DNA of 60,535 nucleotides from Planococcus sp. APC 4015 (GCA_030407505.1 JASDDH010000022.1:1-60535); one strand, 5' to 3'. Positions 35,112-43,226 are shown, counted from the stretch's first letter. The notes: generated by a model not told the origin, from the letters alone. Program-made: numbers and translations.

Positions 35112-35199
35112 CTCGCCGAGTGAGCTTCGCGCTCACGACCGAACACCCCACGCCCGTACGGGACCTGCGTTCTCGTGAGCTCGAAGCTCACTCGGCGAG
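35112..35199. repeat. 88-bp hairpin element, copy 2
   Basis: Same length and identical 16-bp terminal inverted repeats as copy 1 (35112-35127, 35184-35199), with a diverged centre. The two copies start 170 bp apart in the same orientation. Confidence 0.88.
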
Positions 35200-35291
35200 G
35201 TGGGTGGGTGAGGGCGGACCCGGTCGGCCGGCGAAGCACGCAGCCGGGTGTCGCGCCGCGCGAGGTCGGCGGGCGGGGTTAGCCTCGTACG

Positions 35292-35972
35292 GTGACCCCC
35301 GAACTCGCCGCCCGAGCCCCTGAGCTCGCGGCGCGCATGGTCGCCGACTCGCGCGATCGGGTCGCGTGGGTGCGGGCGCGCTCGCGGGGGATCACGGCGA
35401 CGGATGTCGCGACATTGACCTCCGAGCGGGCGATCCACCGCGCGGCGGACTCCAAGCTCATGGGGTCGGGCTTCTCGGGCAACGCCTACACCGCGCACGG
35501 CAAGCTGCGCGAGCCCGAGATCGCGTCGTGGGTGGCGGCCACGCACGGCATCCTGCCCTCGTCGGCCCTCTTCCACGCCGTCGTCGAGAAGCGCCATCTC
35601 GCGACTCCCGACGGCATCGCGGTGGATGCCGCCGGTCGCGTGACCCTCGCCGAGATCAAGACGACGAACAAGTCGTGGCGCAGCATCCCGCGCACGTATC
35701 TGCGTCAGATCTTCTGGCAGCAGCACGTGCTCGGCGCCGAGCGCACGCTCGTGGCCTGGGAGGAGCACGCGGGCTTCGTGCCCGTCGGCGACGAGCCGAA
35801 GTGCGCCTGGATCGACCGCGACGACGCCGAGATCGCCAAGCTCGTCACCCTCGCCACGTCCCTCATCGACGAACTCCACCGACGCCACCTGCGCGGCCGG
35901 CCCGAGGCACAGCGCCTGCAGCCGCCCGTCACCCCACGACAGCCGTTCCGCGCCCTCGCCCTGGCGGACTGA
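35292..35972 (+). CDS. YqaJ-like viral recombinase/exonuclease family protein
   Basis: 226 aa from GTG, with a TAGCCT box 6 nt upstream. PD-(D/E)XK nuclease pattern of the YqaJ/lambda-exonuclease group: RSRGITATDVATL, AHGKLREPEIASW, ATPDGIAVD with candidate metal Asp, TLAEIKTTNKSW with the E-x-K pair, and RQIFWQQHVLGA. In phages these enzymes work with an annealing protein. No such partner, nor any other phage gene, is nearby, so this is a chromosomal stand-alone version of unknown role. Confidence 0.78.
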   Translation: MTPELAARAPELAARMVADSRDRVAWVRARSRGITATDVATLTSERAIHRAADSKLMGSGFSGNAYTAHGKLREPEIASWVAATHGILPSSALFHAVVEKRHLATPDGIAVDAAGRVTLAEIKTTNKSWRSIPRTYLRQIFWQQHVLGAERTLVAWEEHAGFVPVGDEPKCAWIDRDDAEIAKLVTLATSLIDELHRRHLRGRPEAQRLQPPVTPRQPFRALALAD

Positions 35973-36003
35973 CCGCCGGCGACGCGCGGGCATCCGGAGT
36001 CTC

Positions 36004-36387
36004 GTGACGACATTCACGATCGACGGTTCCGCGATCCGCGGCATCCCGTCGTTCTACGACGAGCTCAACCGCGTGTTCATGACGGGCGAGGACTGGCGAC
36101 TCGGCGAGAGCCTCGACGCGCTGGACGACATGCTCTACGGCGGTTACGGAGCGCTGGCCGGAGCCGACGGCATCCGGATCGTCTGGACCGATCATGACGC
36201 GAGCAGGCGCGCCCTCGGGCGGGAGGCCACGGCCGAGTACTACCGCGAGAAGCTGCGGCACCCCGAGATCTACGACGCGACGCACTTCCGTCGCAGGCTC
36301 GCCGGCCTGCCCACCGGCCCGACCTACTTCGAGATCATCCTCGACATCTTCGCCGGCCACCCCGAGATCGAGCTCGTCCTGAACTAG
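36004..36387 (+). CDS. Barstar-family ribonuclease inhibitor
   Basis: 127 aa. Barstar pattern FTIDGSAIRGIPSFYDELNRVFM, then LGESLDALDDMLYGGYG with the barnase-contacting Asp/Glu helix, and a C-terminal YFEIILDIFAGHPEIELVLN. Normal barstar is about 90 aa; the central ADGIRIVWTDHDASRRALG stretch makes this a longer version. No barnase-type RNase gene is in the window, so it may neutralise a foreign or unlinked toxin. It starts 31 bp after the YqaJ-like stop. Confidence 0.75.
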   Translation: MTTFTIDGSAIRGIPSFYDELNRVFMTGEDWRLGESLDALDDMLYGGYGALAGADGIRIVWTDHDASRRALGREATAEYYREKLRHPEIYDATHFRRRLAGLPTGPTYFEIILDIFAGHPEIELVLN

Positions 36388-36416
36388 TTGACGTGGATCA
36401 ACGACCGGCATATAGT
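36388..36416 (+). promoter_or_regulatory. Promoter of the MFS-marR operon
   Basis: -35 TTGACG (36388-36393), 17-bp spacer, -10 TATAGT (36411-36416). It is the best consensus promoter in the window, and it begins at the barstar stop codon. Confidence 0.8.
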
Positions 36417-36431
36417 TGACTCTTGTCAACT
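36414..36431. promoter_or_regulatory. MarR-type operator
   Basis: AGTTGAC-TCTT-GTCAACT is a perfect inverted repeat overlapping the -10 box. A weaker copy, GTTGA-N6-TCAAC (36387-36402), covers the -35 box. Two dimers would block the promoter completely. Confidence 0.75.
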
Positions 36432-36481
36432 TTCGCGTCAGCGTCGTCGCATCACCCGCAACACCGGAAAGAAGCCCTCGC

Positions 36482-38170
36482 ATGGCCGCATCCACATCGG
36501 CGAAAGAGCCGCAGCTCACAGAGTCGGGCATGACCCGACGCCAGGTGCTCGAGGCCCTGTCGGGTCTCCTCCTGGGCATGTTCGTGTCGATGCTCGCGTC
36601 GACCGTGGTCTCGACCTCGCTGCCCGTGATCGTCCACGACCTCGGCGGCGATCAGGCCGCGTTCACCTGGGTCGTCACGGCCACCCTGCTCACCACCGCG
36701 ATCTCGACCCCCATCTGGGGGAAGCTCGCCGACCTGTTCAACCGCAAAGTGCTGATCCAGCTCGCGATCGCGATCTTCGTGCTGGCGACGGCAGCGGCCG
36801 GATTCGCCCAGGACCCGGGAACGCTCATCGCCTTCCGCGCCGTCCAGGGCCTCGGCGCCGGCGGTCTCGCGGCGCTCAGCCAGATCATCATGGCCGACAT
36901 CATCAGCCCGCGTGAGCGCGGCCGGTACATGGGCCTGTTCGGCGCCGTGATGGCCGTGGCCACGGTCGGCGGCCCCCTTCTGGGCGGAGTCATCACCGAC
37001 TCGCTCGGCTGGCGCTGGAACTTCTACATCTCGATCCCGTTCGCGATCCTCGCCCTGATCCTCCTGCAGGTCACGCTGCACGTGAAGCGGACGAAGCGCG
37101 ACGTCCACATCGACTACCTCGGGATCGTGCTGCTGTCGGCATCCGTCTCGCTGCTTCTCATCTGGATCACCAACGCCGGCAAGGACTACGACTGGTGGAG
37201 CCTCACCACCGTCCTCATGGTCGGCGGATCGATCCTCGCCGCGGCGCTGTTCATCGTGGTCGAACTGCGCTCGCGCGAGCCGCTGATCCCGCTGCGCATG
37301 TTCCGCAACCGCACGTTCACGCTCGCCGTGCTCGCCTCGATCGCCACCGGCATCGCGATCTTCGGCGCGTCGGTCTTCCTCAGCCAGTACATGCAGTCGG
37401 CGCGCGGTGCGACCCCCACCGAGGCCGGCGTCATGACGATCCCGATGATCGGCGGCCTGCTGGTCGCCTCGATCGTGGTCGGCCAGCTCATCAGCCGGTT
37501 CGGAAAGTGGAAGAGCTACCTCGTCGTCGGCTCGATCCTGCTCATCGCGGGTCTCGGGCTGCTCACCACCCTGCAGTACGACACGAACTTCGCGCTCGTC
37601 TCGCTGTACATGTTCCTCATGGGCGCCGGCATCGGCATGACGATGCAGAACCTCGTGCTGATCGTGCAGAACACCGCCCGTCCTGAAGAGATCGGCGTCG
37701 CCTCGTCGGGAATCGCGTTCTTCCGCAGTCTCGGCGGCACGGTCGGCGTCTCGGTGATGGGTGCAGCCCTCGCGACCAGCGTCACGAGCCTCTTCGCCTC
37801 GAGCAAGGACGCCCTGACGACCGCGATCATGGGACTCGGCGCAGACGGGGCGGCGGTGGCCGAGCAGCTGAACTCGGGCGCGCTCCCCGCCGTGCACGCG
37901 CTCCCCGAGACGGTGCGGGTCATCGTCGAGGACATCTACGCGCAGAGCATCGCCCACTCGTTCATGATCGCCGTGCCCTTCGCGATCATGAGCCTCATCG
38001 CGATCATCTTCCTGCCCAACGTGCCGCTCACCCGCATGACCACGAGCGAGCGGCTGAAGGCCGGCGAGGCTGATCTCGCGACCTTCACCACGGCGGAGGG
38101 CATGGACGCGATCGACGCGACCGGCTCGATCCCGACGACGGATGCCGCGGCATCCCGCAACCGTCGATAG
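36482..38170 (+). CDS. DHA2-type MFS multidrug exporter
   Basis: 562 aa, 14-helix drug:H+ antiporter family. Motif A is GKLADLFNRKVLIQ, motif B/C region FRAVQGLGAGGLAALSQIIMAD, and PRERGRYMGLFGAVMAVATVGGPLLGG is typical of EmrB/LfrA-like pumps. ATG 36482 lies about 50 nt after the operator; a longer frame to 36416 would start inside the promoter. It is expected to export cationic or hydrophobic drugs and is repressed by the marR gene whose start overlaps its stop (TAGTG). Confidence 0.9.
   Translation: MAASTSAKEPQLTESGMTRRQVLEALSGLLLGMFVSMLASTVVSTSLPVIVHDLGGDQAAFTWVVTATLLTTAISTPIWGKLADLFNRKVLIQLAIAIFVLATAAAGFAQDPGTLIAFRAVQGLGAGGLAALSQIIMADIISPRERGRYMGLFGAVMAVATVGGPLLGGVITDSLGWRWNFYISIPFAILALILLQVTLHVKRTKRDVHIDYLGIVLLSASVSLLLIWITNAGKDYDWWSLTTVLMVGGSILAAALFIVVELRSREPLIPLRMFRNRTFTLAVLASIATGIAIFGASVFLSQYMQSARGATPTEAGVMTIPMIGGLLVASIVVGQLISRFGKWKSYLVVGSILLIAGLGLLTTLQYDTNFALVSLYMFLMGAGIGMTMQNLVLIVQNTARPEEIGVASSGIAFFRSLGGTVGVSVMGAALATSVTSLFASSKDALTTAIMGLGADGAAVAEQLNSGALPAVHALPETVRVIVEDIYAQSIAHSFMIAVPFAIMSLIAIIFLPNVPLTRMTTSERLKAGEADLATFTTAEGMDAIDATGSIPTTDAAASRNRR
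38140..38155. repeat. GGATGCC inverted pair
   Basis: GGATGCCGCGGCATCC, a perfect 16-bp palindrome, is identical to the core of the moaD/moaE intergenic structure. Here it lies within the last codons of the MFS gene, just before marR. Confidence 0.7.
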
Positions 38171-38652
38171 TGTCGACCTCGATGGCCGGCGACACCGACA
38201 CCCGAGAGGCGCGCACCGATGCGGTGCGCGCCCTCGAGGCCGAGTTCGGCGAACTCATCAACAGCGTGCGGCGTCTTCTCGCCGAGAACGCGGAGCGCAT
38301 GAGTCCGGGCATGCTCCCCGGCGCCTACAAGGTGTTCACGACGATCGTCCGGCGCGAGCAGATCACCCTGTCGGTGCTGGCCGAGTCGCTCATGGCCGAC
38401 AAGGGCCAGGTGAGCCGCACGGTGCGCGAGCTCGAAGAGCTGGGCTTCATCCAGCGCACGCCCGATCCCGACGACGGGCGATCCAGCCTCCTGTCGCCGA
38501 CACCGCTCGGACTCGAGCGCCTCGCGATCGCGCGGGCGCCGCAGGAGGACGGGCTGCTGTCCGCACTGGACACGTGGTCGATCGACGACATCCACGACCT
38601 GACACGCCTGCTCCACGCACTGACCCAGGGGTCGACTCCGCGCGCTTTGTAG
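38170..38652 (+). CDS. MarR-family repressor
   Basis: 160 aa from GTG 38170 (ATG 38182 is possible). Winged-helix core ITLSVLAESLMADKGQVSRTVRELEELGFIQRTPDPDDGRSS, with the DxRSS-type wing, and flanking dimerisation helices. One-base overlap with the exporter gene and the twin GTTGAC/GTCAAC sites at the operon promoter make it the likely drug-responsive autorepressor. Confidence 0.88.
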   Translation: MSTSMAGDTDTREARTDAVRALEAEFGELINSVRRLLAENAERMSPGMLPGAYKVFTTIVRREQITLSVLAESLMADKGQVSRTVRELEELGFIQRTPDPDDGRSSLLSPTPLGLERLAIARAPQEDGLLSALDTWSIDDIHDLTRLLHALTQGSTPRAL

Positions 38653-38746
38653 CACCCGCGTAACACGAGTGAGACATACACGCTGTTGACTGTGGTCACG
38701 GACGGCGACGAATGCCGCACCGCTCACGATCGGGGAGGAACGACCC

Positions 38747-39778
38747 ATGAGATTCCGACCCCTGCGCGGATCCACCGCAGAGTCCACCGAACTGGCACAG
38801 GTGGCCGACCCGCCGCAGTCCATGCGAGCCGTCGTCTTCGACGCCCCGGGCGACGCCTCGGTGCTGCACGAGAGCACCGTGCCGGTGCCCGCACCCGCTT
38901 TGAGCGAGCTGCTCGTGCGCATCGTCGCCGCCGGCGTCAACCCCATCGACGCCAAGACGCGTTCAGGCGCCGGGGTCTCGGCTCTGCTCCCCGCACTCCC
39001 CTCCACGCTGGGCTTCGACTTCAGCGGCGTCGTCGTGCGCGCCCCCTTCGAAGCACATCCCCTGCAGCCCGGCACGCCGGTCTTCGGCATGGTGCCGTTC
39101 CCGCGATCGGGCGGCACGTATGCCGAGTACGCCGTCGTGCCGTCGCTGTCGGTCGCGCGCAAGCCGTCGTCGCTGTCCCACGTCGAGGCCGCCGGGGTTC
39201 CCCTCGCCGCCCTCACGGCCTGGGGGCTCGTCGTCGAGACCGCTCACGCGCACGAGGGTCAGCGGGTGCTGATCCATGCCGGAGGCGGCGGCGTCGGACA
39301 CTTCGCCGTGCAGTTCGCCGCGTACTTCGGCGCCCACGTGACCGTGACGGCGTCGGGCGCGAACTCCGCGTGGCTGCGTGAGCTCGGGGCATCCGTCGTC
39401 ATCGATTACGCCACGACGCGCTTCGAAGACGTCGTGGCCGACGTGGATGTCGTGATCGACCTCGTCGGCAACGTGCACGGCCACACGGGCACGCGCTCCC
39501 TGCAGGTCGTGCGCCCCGGCGGGCTGTACATCCTCGTGCCCACGGGTTCGTGGCCGGGGTACGCGGACGCCGCCGCCCAAGCCGGTGTGCGGTCGACGTC
39601 CTACAAGGTCGTCCCCGACGGCGGTGCGCTGGCCACGGTGGGGCGACTGCTCGATTCGGGCGCTGTCCAGGTCTACATCGACAAGGTCTTCGATCTGACG
39701 GATGCCGCGGCCGCCCACGTCGCCATCGAAGACGGCCACACACGGGGCAAGATCGTGCTCCGCGTCAGCGACGACTGA
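38747..39778 (+). CDS. Quinone oxidoreductase-like NADP-dependent MDR protein
   Basis: 343 aa, zinc-free medium-chain dehydrogenase/reductase. VVAAGVNPIDAKTRSGAG, PSTLGFDFSGVV, AALTAWGLVVETA and the nucleotide loop VLIHAGGGGVGHFAVQFAA fit the quinone oxidoreductase branch; the zinc ligands of alcohol dehydrogenases are missing. GGGGAGGAA precedes the ATG. It probably reduces quinones or enones with NADPH. Its last 14 bp overlap the convergent lysG end. Confidence 0.87.
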   Translation: MRFRPLRGSTAESTELAQVADPPQSMRAVVFDAPGDASVLHESTVPVPAPALSELLVRIVAAGVNPIDAKTRSGAGVSALLPALPSTLGFDFSGVVVRAPFEAHPLQPGTPVFGMVPFPRSGGTYAEYAVVPSLSVARKPSSLSHVEAAGVPLAALTAWGLVVETAHAHEGQRVLIHAGGGGVGHFAVQFAAYFGAHVTVTASGANSAWLRELGASVVIDYATTRFEDVVADVDVVIDLVGNVHGHTGTRSLQVVRPGGLYILVPTGSWPGYADAAAQAGVRSTSYKVVPDGGALATVGRLLDSGAVQVYIDKVFDLTDAAAAHVAIEDGHTRGKIVLRVSDD

Positions 39779-40658
39779 GCACGCGGCGTCCTTCGGCGAC
39801 GATCTCGTCGGCGATGGCGGCCAGCAGCGGGGAACGCAGGTTCCACTGCTGCCAGTGCAGCGGAACGTCGATCGGCGGGCCACCCAGGGCGACGAGCGCG
39901 CCGTCGGCCATGGGGTCGCGCGACTGGAAGGTCGGCAGCAGCGACCACCCGAGGCCGAGCATCGTCGCCGTGGCGAAGTCGGCCGATGCGGGCACGTGGT
40001 GCCGGGGCGGAGCAGCGGGATCAGCTCCCTGAGCGGTCAGCCATCGTGTCTGCAGATCGTCGCGACGGTCGAAGTCGATGACGGGCGCGGAGGCCAGTGA
40101 TGCCGCATCGGCTCCGTCCGGCATCCACCGTGCGACGAACGCCGGCGTCGCGACCGCTTCGTACCGCATCGCGCCGAGCGTGCTCACCCGGCATCCCGCC
40201 ACCGGCGCCGCACGCGAGGTCACGGCGCCCATCACGGTGCCCGACTCGAGCAGTCCGGCGGTGAAGTCCTGGTCGTCGCGATGCAGTTCGAACACGACCG
40301 GATGCCGCTCCTGCAGCCGCGCGAGCGGCGCGAGGAACCAGGTGGCCAGCGAGTCGGCGTTGACGGCGAGCGCGACCGACGTGCGCGCCCCGTGCTCGGG
40401 GTCGGCGCCGAGCTCGGCGAGCGTGTCGTGTTCGATCAGGGCGGCCTGACGGGCCAGTCGGACGACGGCGGTTCCGGCATCCGTCGTCGTCACGGGTTTC
40501 GTGCGGACCAGCACCGTGCGCCCCAGCAGCTCCTCGAGCGCCTTGATGCGCTGGCTCACGGCCGAGGGAGTCACGTGCAGGCGGCGGGCAGCCGCATCGA
40601 GCGTGCCCTCGTCGACCACGACGGCGAGGGTCTCGGCAAGATCGAAGGGAATGCGCAT
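39765..40658 (-). CDS. lysG: LysG/ArgP-type LysR regulator of amino-acid export
   Basis: 297 aa. N-terminal HTH with TLDAAARRLHVTPSAVSQRIKALEELLGRTVLVR and a C-terminal sensing domain with VALAVNADSLATWFLAPL, typical of ArgP/LysG. It is divergent from lysE with 71 bp between starts, the arrangement seen in Corynebacterium, where LysG with lysine or arginine activates lysE. Confidence 0.9.
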   Translation of the reverse strand: MRIPFDLAETLAVVVDEGTLDAAARRLHVTPSAVSQRIKALEELLGRTVLVRTKPVTTTDAGTAVVRLARQAALIEHDTLAELGADPEHGARTSVALAVNADSLATWFLAPLARLQERHPVVFELHRDDQDFTAGLLESGTVMGAVTSRAAPVAGCRVSTLGAMRYEAVATPAFVARWMPDGADAASLASAPVIDFDRRDDLQTRWLTAQGADPAAPPRHHVPASADFATATMLGLGWSLLPTFQSRDPMADGALVALGGPPIDVPLHWQQWNLRSPLLAAIADEIVAEGRRVLSRR

Positions 40659-40729
40659 CGATAGTCACGCTAATGCACCTGAAGAATCATGAGCTGGATT
40701 ACTTGGGCCAGCCGTTCTAGCGTCGGAAG
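40659..40729. promoter_or_regulatory. lysG-lysE divergent control region
   Basis: TAGCGT (40718-40723) lies 6 nt before the lysE GTG. On the minus strand TAGCGT and GACTAT lie just before the lysG ATG. The AT-richer centre (TAATGCAC ... GGATTA) is the likely LysG site. Confidence 0.5.
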
Positions 40730-41374
40730 GTGCTCACCCCCCTCCTCGCCGGAATCGGCCTCGGCTTCTCGCTGATCATCGCCATCGGCGCCCAGAATCT
40801 CTTCGTTCTGCGGCAGGGGCTGCGCCGAGAGCACGTCGTGCTCGTCGCCACGATCTGCGCCGTGTCGGATGCCGCGCTCATCGCCCTCGGCGTCTCGGGC
40901 ATCGGACTCGTGCTCACCGCGGTGCCCTGGCTCGTCGACGTCGTGCGGTGGGCCGGGGCCGCGTTCCTGATCGTGTACGGACTCCTGGCCGCGAAGCGCG
41001 CGTGGCGGCCCTCAGGCGACGTGCTCGGCGCGACCTCTGCGGACGCCGCCCCGCCCTCGTCCGGTGCGACCATGGCGACGCGCACCCGCGCCCTGCCGGT
41101 GGTGCTCACGGTGCTCGCACTCACGTGGCTGAACCCGCACGTCTACCTCGATACCGTCTTCCTGCTCGGCAGCATCGCCAACACCCACGGCGATCAGCGG
41201 TGGGTGTTCGCCGCGGGCGCGATGCTCGCCAGCGTCGTGTGGTTCTTCGGTCTCGCCGTCGGCGCCCGCTACCTCAGCCGGTGGCTGTCGACGCCGCGCG
41301 CGTGGCGCATCCTCGACGGCGTCATCGCGGTCGTGATGATCGGCCTCGGCGTATCGCTGGTGCTCCCCCACTGA
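40730..41374 (+). CDS. lysE: LysE-family basic amino-acid exporter
   Basis: 214 aa, about six transmembrane helices. Opening motif GIGLGFSLIIAIGAQNLFVLRQGL and WLNPHVYLDTVFLLGSI are diagnostic for LysE/ArgO. It exports lysine and/or arginine. Its stop codon directly abuts a dispersed repeat copy (41373 onward). Confidence 0.92.
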   Translation: MLTPLLAGIGLGFSLIIAIGAQNLFVLRQGLRREHVVLVATICAVSDAALIALGVSGIGLVLTAVPWLVDVVRWAGAAFLIVYGLLAAKRAWRPSGDVLGATSADAAPPSSGATMATRTRALPVVLTVLALTWLNPHVYLDTVFLLGSIANTHGDQRWVFAAGAMLASVVWFFGLAVGARYLSRWLSTPRAWRILDGVIAVVMIGLGVSLVLPH

Positions 41375-41436
41375 CGCTTCGACACGCTCAGCGACCGCGG
41401 GGCGGCTCAGCGACCGTGGGGCGGCTCAGCGACCGT
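41373..41436 (+). repeat. Dispersed tandem repeat, intergenic copy with 19-bp units
   Basis: Head GACGCTTCGACACGCTCAGC is followed by GCTCAGCGACCG units starting at 41386, 41405 and 41424, spaced 19 bp. It overlaps the lysE stop and lies before acyP. This is the only non-coding copy and the only one whose period is not a multiple of three. Confidence 0.9.
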
Positions 41437-41466
41437 CGGGCGGGGCGCGTGCGGCACGATGGAGGC

Positions 41467-41742
41467 ATGAGGCGAGTGCATGTGGTCGTACGCGGCGCGG
41501 TGCAGGGAGTCGGCTACCGCTACACGCTGCATATCGTGGCCGACGACGCAGGAGTCACCGGCTGGGTGCGCAACCGCCGCGACGGCAGCGTCGAGGCCGA
41601 GCTCCAGGGGTCACCCGCCGCTGTGGACGACGTGCTCGCGTGGATGGCCGAAGGCCCGCCGGGCGGACGCGTCGACGACGCGACGGTGACGGATGCCGCA
41701 ATCGCCGACGACTCCGGCTTCGAGGTGCGCGCGACGGCGTGA
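41467..41742 (+). CDS. acyP: Acylphosphatase
   Basis: 91 aa, full length. VRGAVQGVGYRYTLHIVAD holds the phosphate loop and catalytic Arg, and GVTGWVRNRRDGSVEAELQG contains the conserved Asn. It hydrolyses carboxyl-phosphate bonds such as acetyl or carbamoyl phosphate in the cytoplasm. A CACGAT box lies 6 nt before the ATG. It ends 3 bp before the convergent ABC ATPase gene. Confidence 0.93.
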   Translation: MRRVHVVVRGAVQGVGYRYTLHIVADDAGVTGWVRNRRDGSVEAELQGSPAAVDDVLAWMAEGPPGGRVDDATVTDAAIADDSGFEVRATA

Positions 41743-41745
41743 ACG

Positions 41746-42549
41746 TCAGTCCAGCGGCCGGAGGATGCGGTCGAGGAACCGCTTGGTGCGCTCTTCGCGC
41801 GGAGCGGTGAAGATCTGCGACGGATGCCCCTGCTCGATGATCGCGCCGTGATCCATGAACAGCACGATGTCGGCGGCCTGCCGGGCGAACGCGAGCTCAT
41901 GCGAGACGAGCACCATCGTCCAGCCCTCCTCGGCGAGCTCCTTGATGACCTTGAGCACCTCGCCGACGAGTTCAGGATCCAGCGCGCTCGTGGGTTCGTC
42001 GAAGAGCAGCAGGTCGGGCTTGAGCGCGAGGGCGCGGACGATGCCGACGCGCTGCTGCTGACCGCCCGAGAGCTCGTGCGGGTACGCGTCCTGCTTCTCG
42101 GCCAGTCCGACGCGTTCGAGCAGCGCGATGCCTTCGGCGACGGCTTGCGCCTTGGCGACCTTCTGCACTCGAACAGGCCCCTCGATCACGTTCTCGAGGA
42201 CTGTCTTGTGCGGGAACAGGTTGTGGTGCTGGAAGACCATCGCGGACCGGTCGCGGAGGGCCGCACGATCGCCCTTCGTCACGCCCGAGGCGAAGTCGAT
42301 CGTCGGTCCGCCGTCGACGGCGACCGTGCCGGCATCCGGAGTCTCGAGACCGTTGAGCGAACGCAGAACCGTCGTCTTGCCCGAGCCGCTCGGGCCGATG
42401 AGCACGACCACCTGGCCGCGCCGCAGGTCGAGATCGATTCCCCGCAGCACCTCGTTGGCACCGAAGCTCTTGCGGATTCCCCGCGCCTCGAGCAGCACCG
42501 AGCCCTCGGCGACGGGCTTCGGGGCCAGTGGGTCGTCAGTGTGCGACAT
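41746..42549 (-). CDS. Polar amino-acid ABC transporter ATPase
   Basis: 267 aa. Walker [11 protein letters not shown]-loop [16 protein letters not shown], signature [12 protein letters not shown] and Walker [21 protein letters not shown], closest to GlnQ/TcyC-type ATPases. Overlaps the permease gene by 14 bp. Cystine or a polar amino acid is the likely substrate. Confidence 0.9.
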   Translation of the reverse strand: MSHTDDPLAPKPVAEGSVLLEARGIRKSFGANEVLRGIDLDLRRGQVVVLIGPSGSGKTTVLRSLNGLETPDAGTVAVDGGPTIDFASGVTKGDRAALRDRSAMVFQHHNLFPHKTVLENVIEGPVRVQKVAKAQAVAEGIALLERVGLAEKQDAYPHELSGGQQQRVGIVRALALKPDLLLFDEPTSALDPELVGEVLKVIKELAEEGWTMVLVSHELAFARQAADIVLFMDHGAIIEQGHPSQIFTAPREERTKRFLDRILRPLD

Positions 42550-43204
42550 AGCGATCGAGCCTCTTCTCCAGGATGCCCTGCCCCGAAGACAGCACGAGGC
42601 AGAAGATCCAGTAGATCACCGCGGCCTCCAGATAGATGACCATGAACTCCAGGCTGAACGCGGCGATCTCCTGCGCACGGCGGAAGAGCTCGGTGACGAG
42701 GATCAGCGAGGCCAGCGACGTGTCCTTCACCAGCGAGATGAACGTGTTCGACAGGGGCGGCACCGAGACGCGGGCCGCCTGCGGCAGGATGATGCGCACG
42801 AGCGACAGACGCGACGACATGCCGATCGTGTACGCCGCCTCCCACTGCCCCTTCGGGACCGACAGGATCGCCGCCCGGATCACCTCGGCCGCGTAGCCTC
42901 CGACGTTCAGCGAGAAGGCGATGATGGCGCTCGGCCAGGGATCCACGACCAGACCGATCGCGGGGAGTCCGTAGAAGATCACGAACAGCTGCACCAGCAG
43001 CGGCGACCCTCGGATGATCGAGATGTAGAAGCGCGCGATCCCCGACAGGACGGGGTTCGGCGACAGCCGCAGCAGCGCCACGCCCAGCGCGATGATCAGT
43101 CCGAAGACGAACGAGATGATCGCGAGCGGAATCGTGCCGGTCAGGCCGGCCAGCAGCAGAGGCCAGAACGACGAGACGATGAGGTCCCAGAGCGTCTGAT
43201 CCAT
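42536..43204 (-). CDS. Polar amino-acid ABC transporter permease
   Basis: 222 aa, HisM/TcyB type. Hydrophobic segments begin [42 protein letters not shown] and [22 protein letters not shown] are the family signatures. Lies between the binding protein and ATPase genes of one operon; a single permease probably forms a homodimer. Confidence 0.92.
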   Translation of the reverse strand: MDQTLWDLIVSSFWPLLLAGLTGTIPLAIISFVFGLIIALGVALLRLSPNPVLSGIARFYISIIRGSPLLVQLFVIFYGLPAIGLVVDPWPSAIIAFSLNVGGYAAEVIRAAILSVPKGQWEAAYTIGMSSRLSLVRIILPQAARVSVPPLSNTFISLVKDTSLASLILVTELFRRAQEIAAFSLEFMVIYLEAAVIYWIFCLVLSSGQGILEKRLDRYVAH

Positions 43205-43226
43205 CAGCGTCGCCCTGACCGCGTCA

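Larger units (their letters stand above)
34808..35291. other. 484-bp gene-free stretch carrying twin hairpin elements
   Basis: Between the divergent nuclease-like and YqaJ-like genes. All short frames here are artefacts of the repeats. It holds two 88-bp hairpin elements and, at its right end, TAGCCT (35280-35285) exactly 6 nt before the YqaJ-like GTG. Confidence 0.7.

Noticed and set aside
34942..35199. CRISPR-like array
   Set aside because: Only two repeats, each an 88-bp inverted-repeat element with different centres, no regular spacers and no cas genes.
34933..35200. Short frames in both strands with repeated RRVSFEL-type peptides
   Set aside because: They are translations of the hairpin elements; no start signals or conservation to support coding.
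35292..36387. Prophage remnant
   Set aside because: A YqaJ-like nuclease alone is insufficient; no integrase, structural, lysis or att-like sequences were seen.
36004..36387. Complete barnase-barstar toxin-antitoxin pair
   Set aside because: No RNase-like frame on either strand on either side of the barstar gene.
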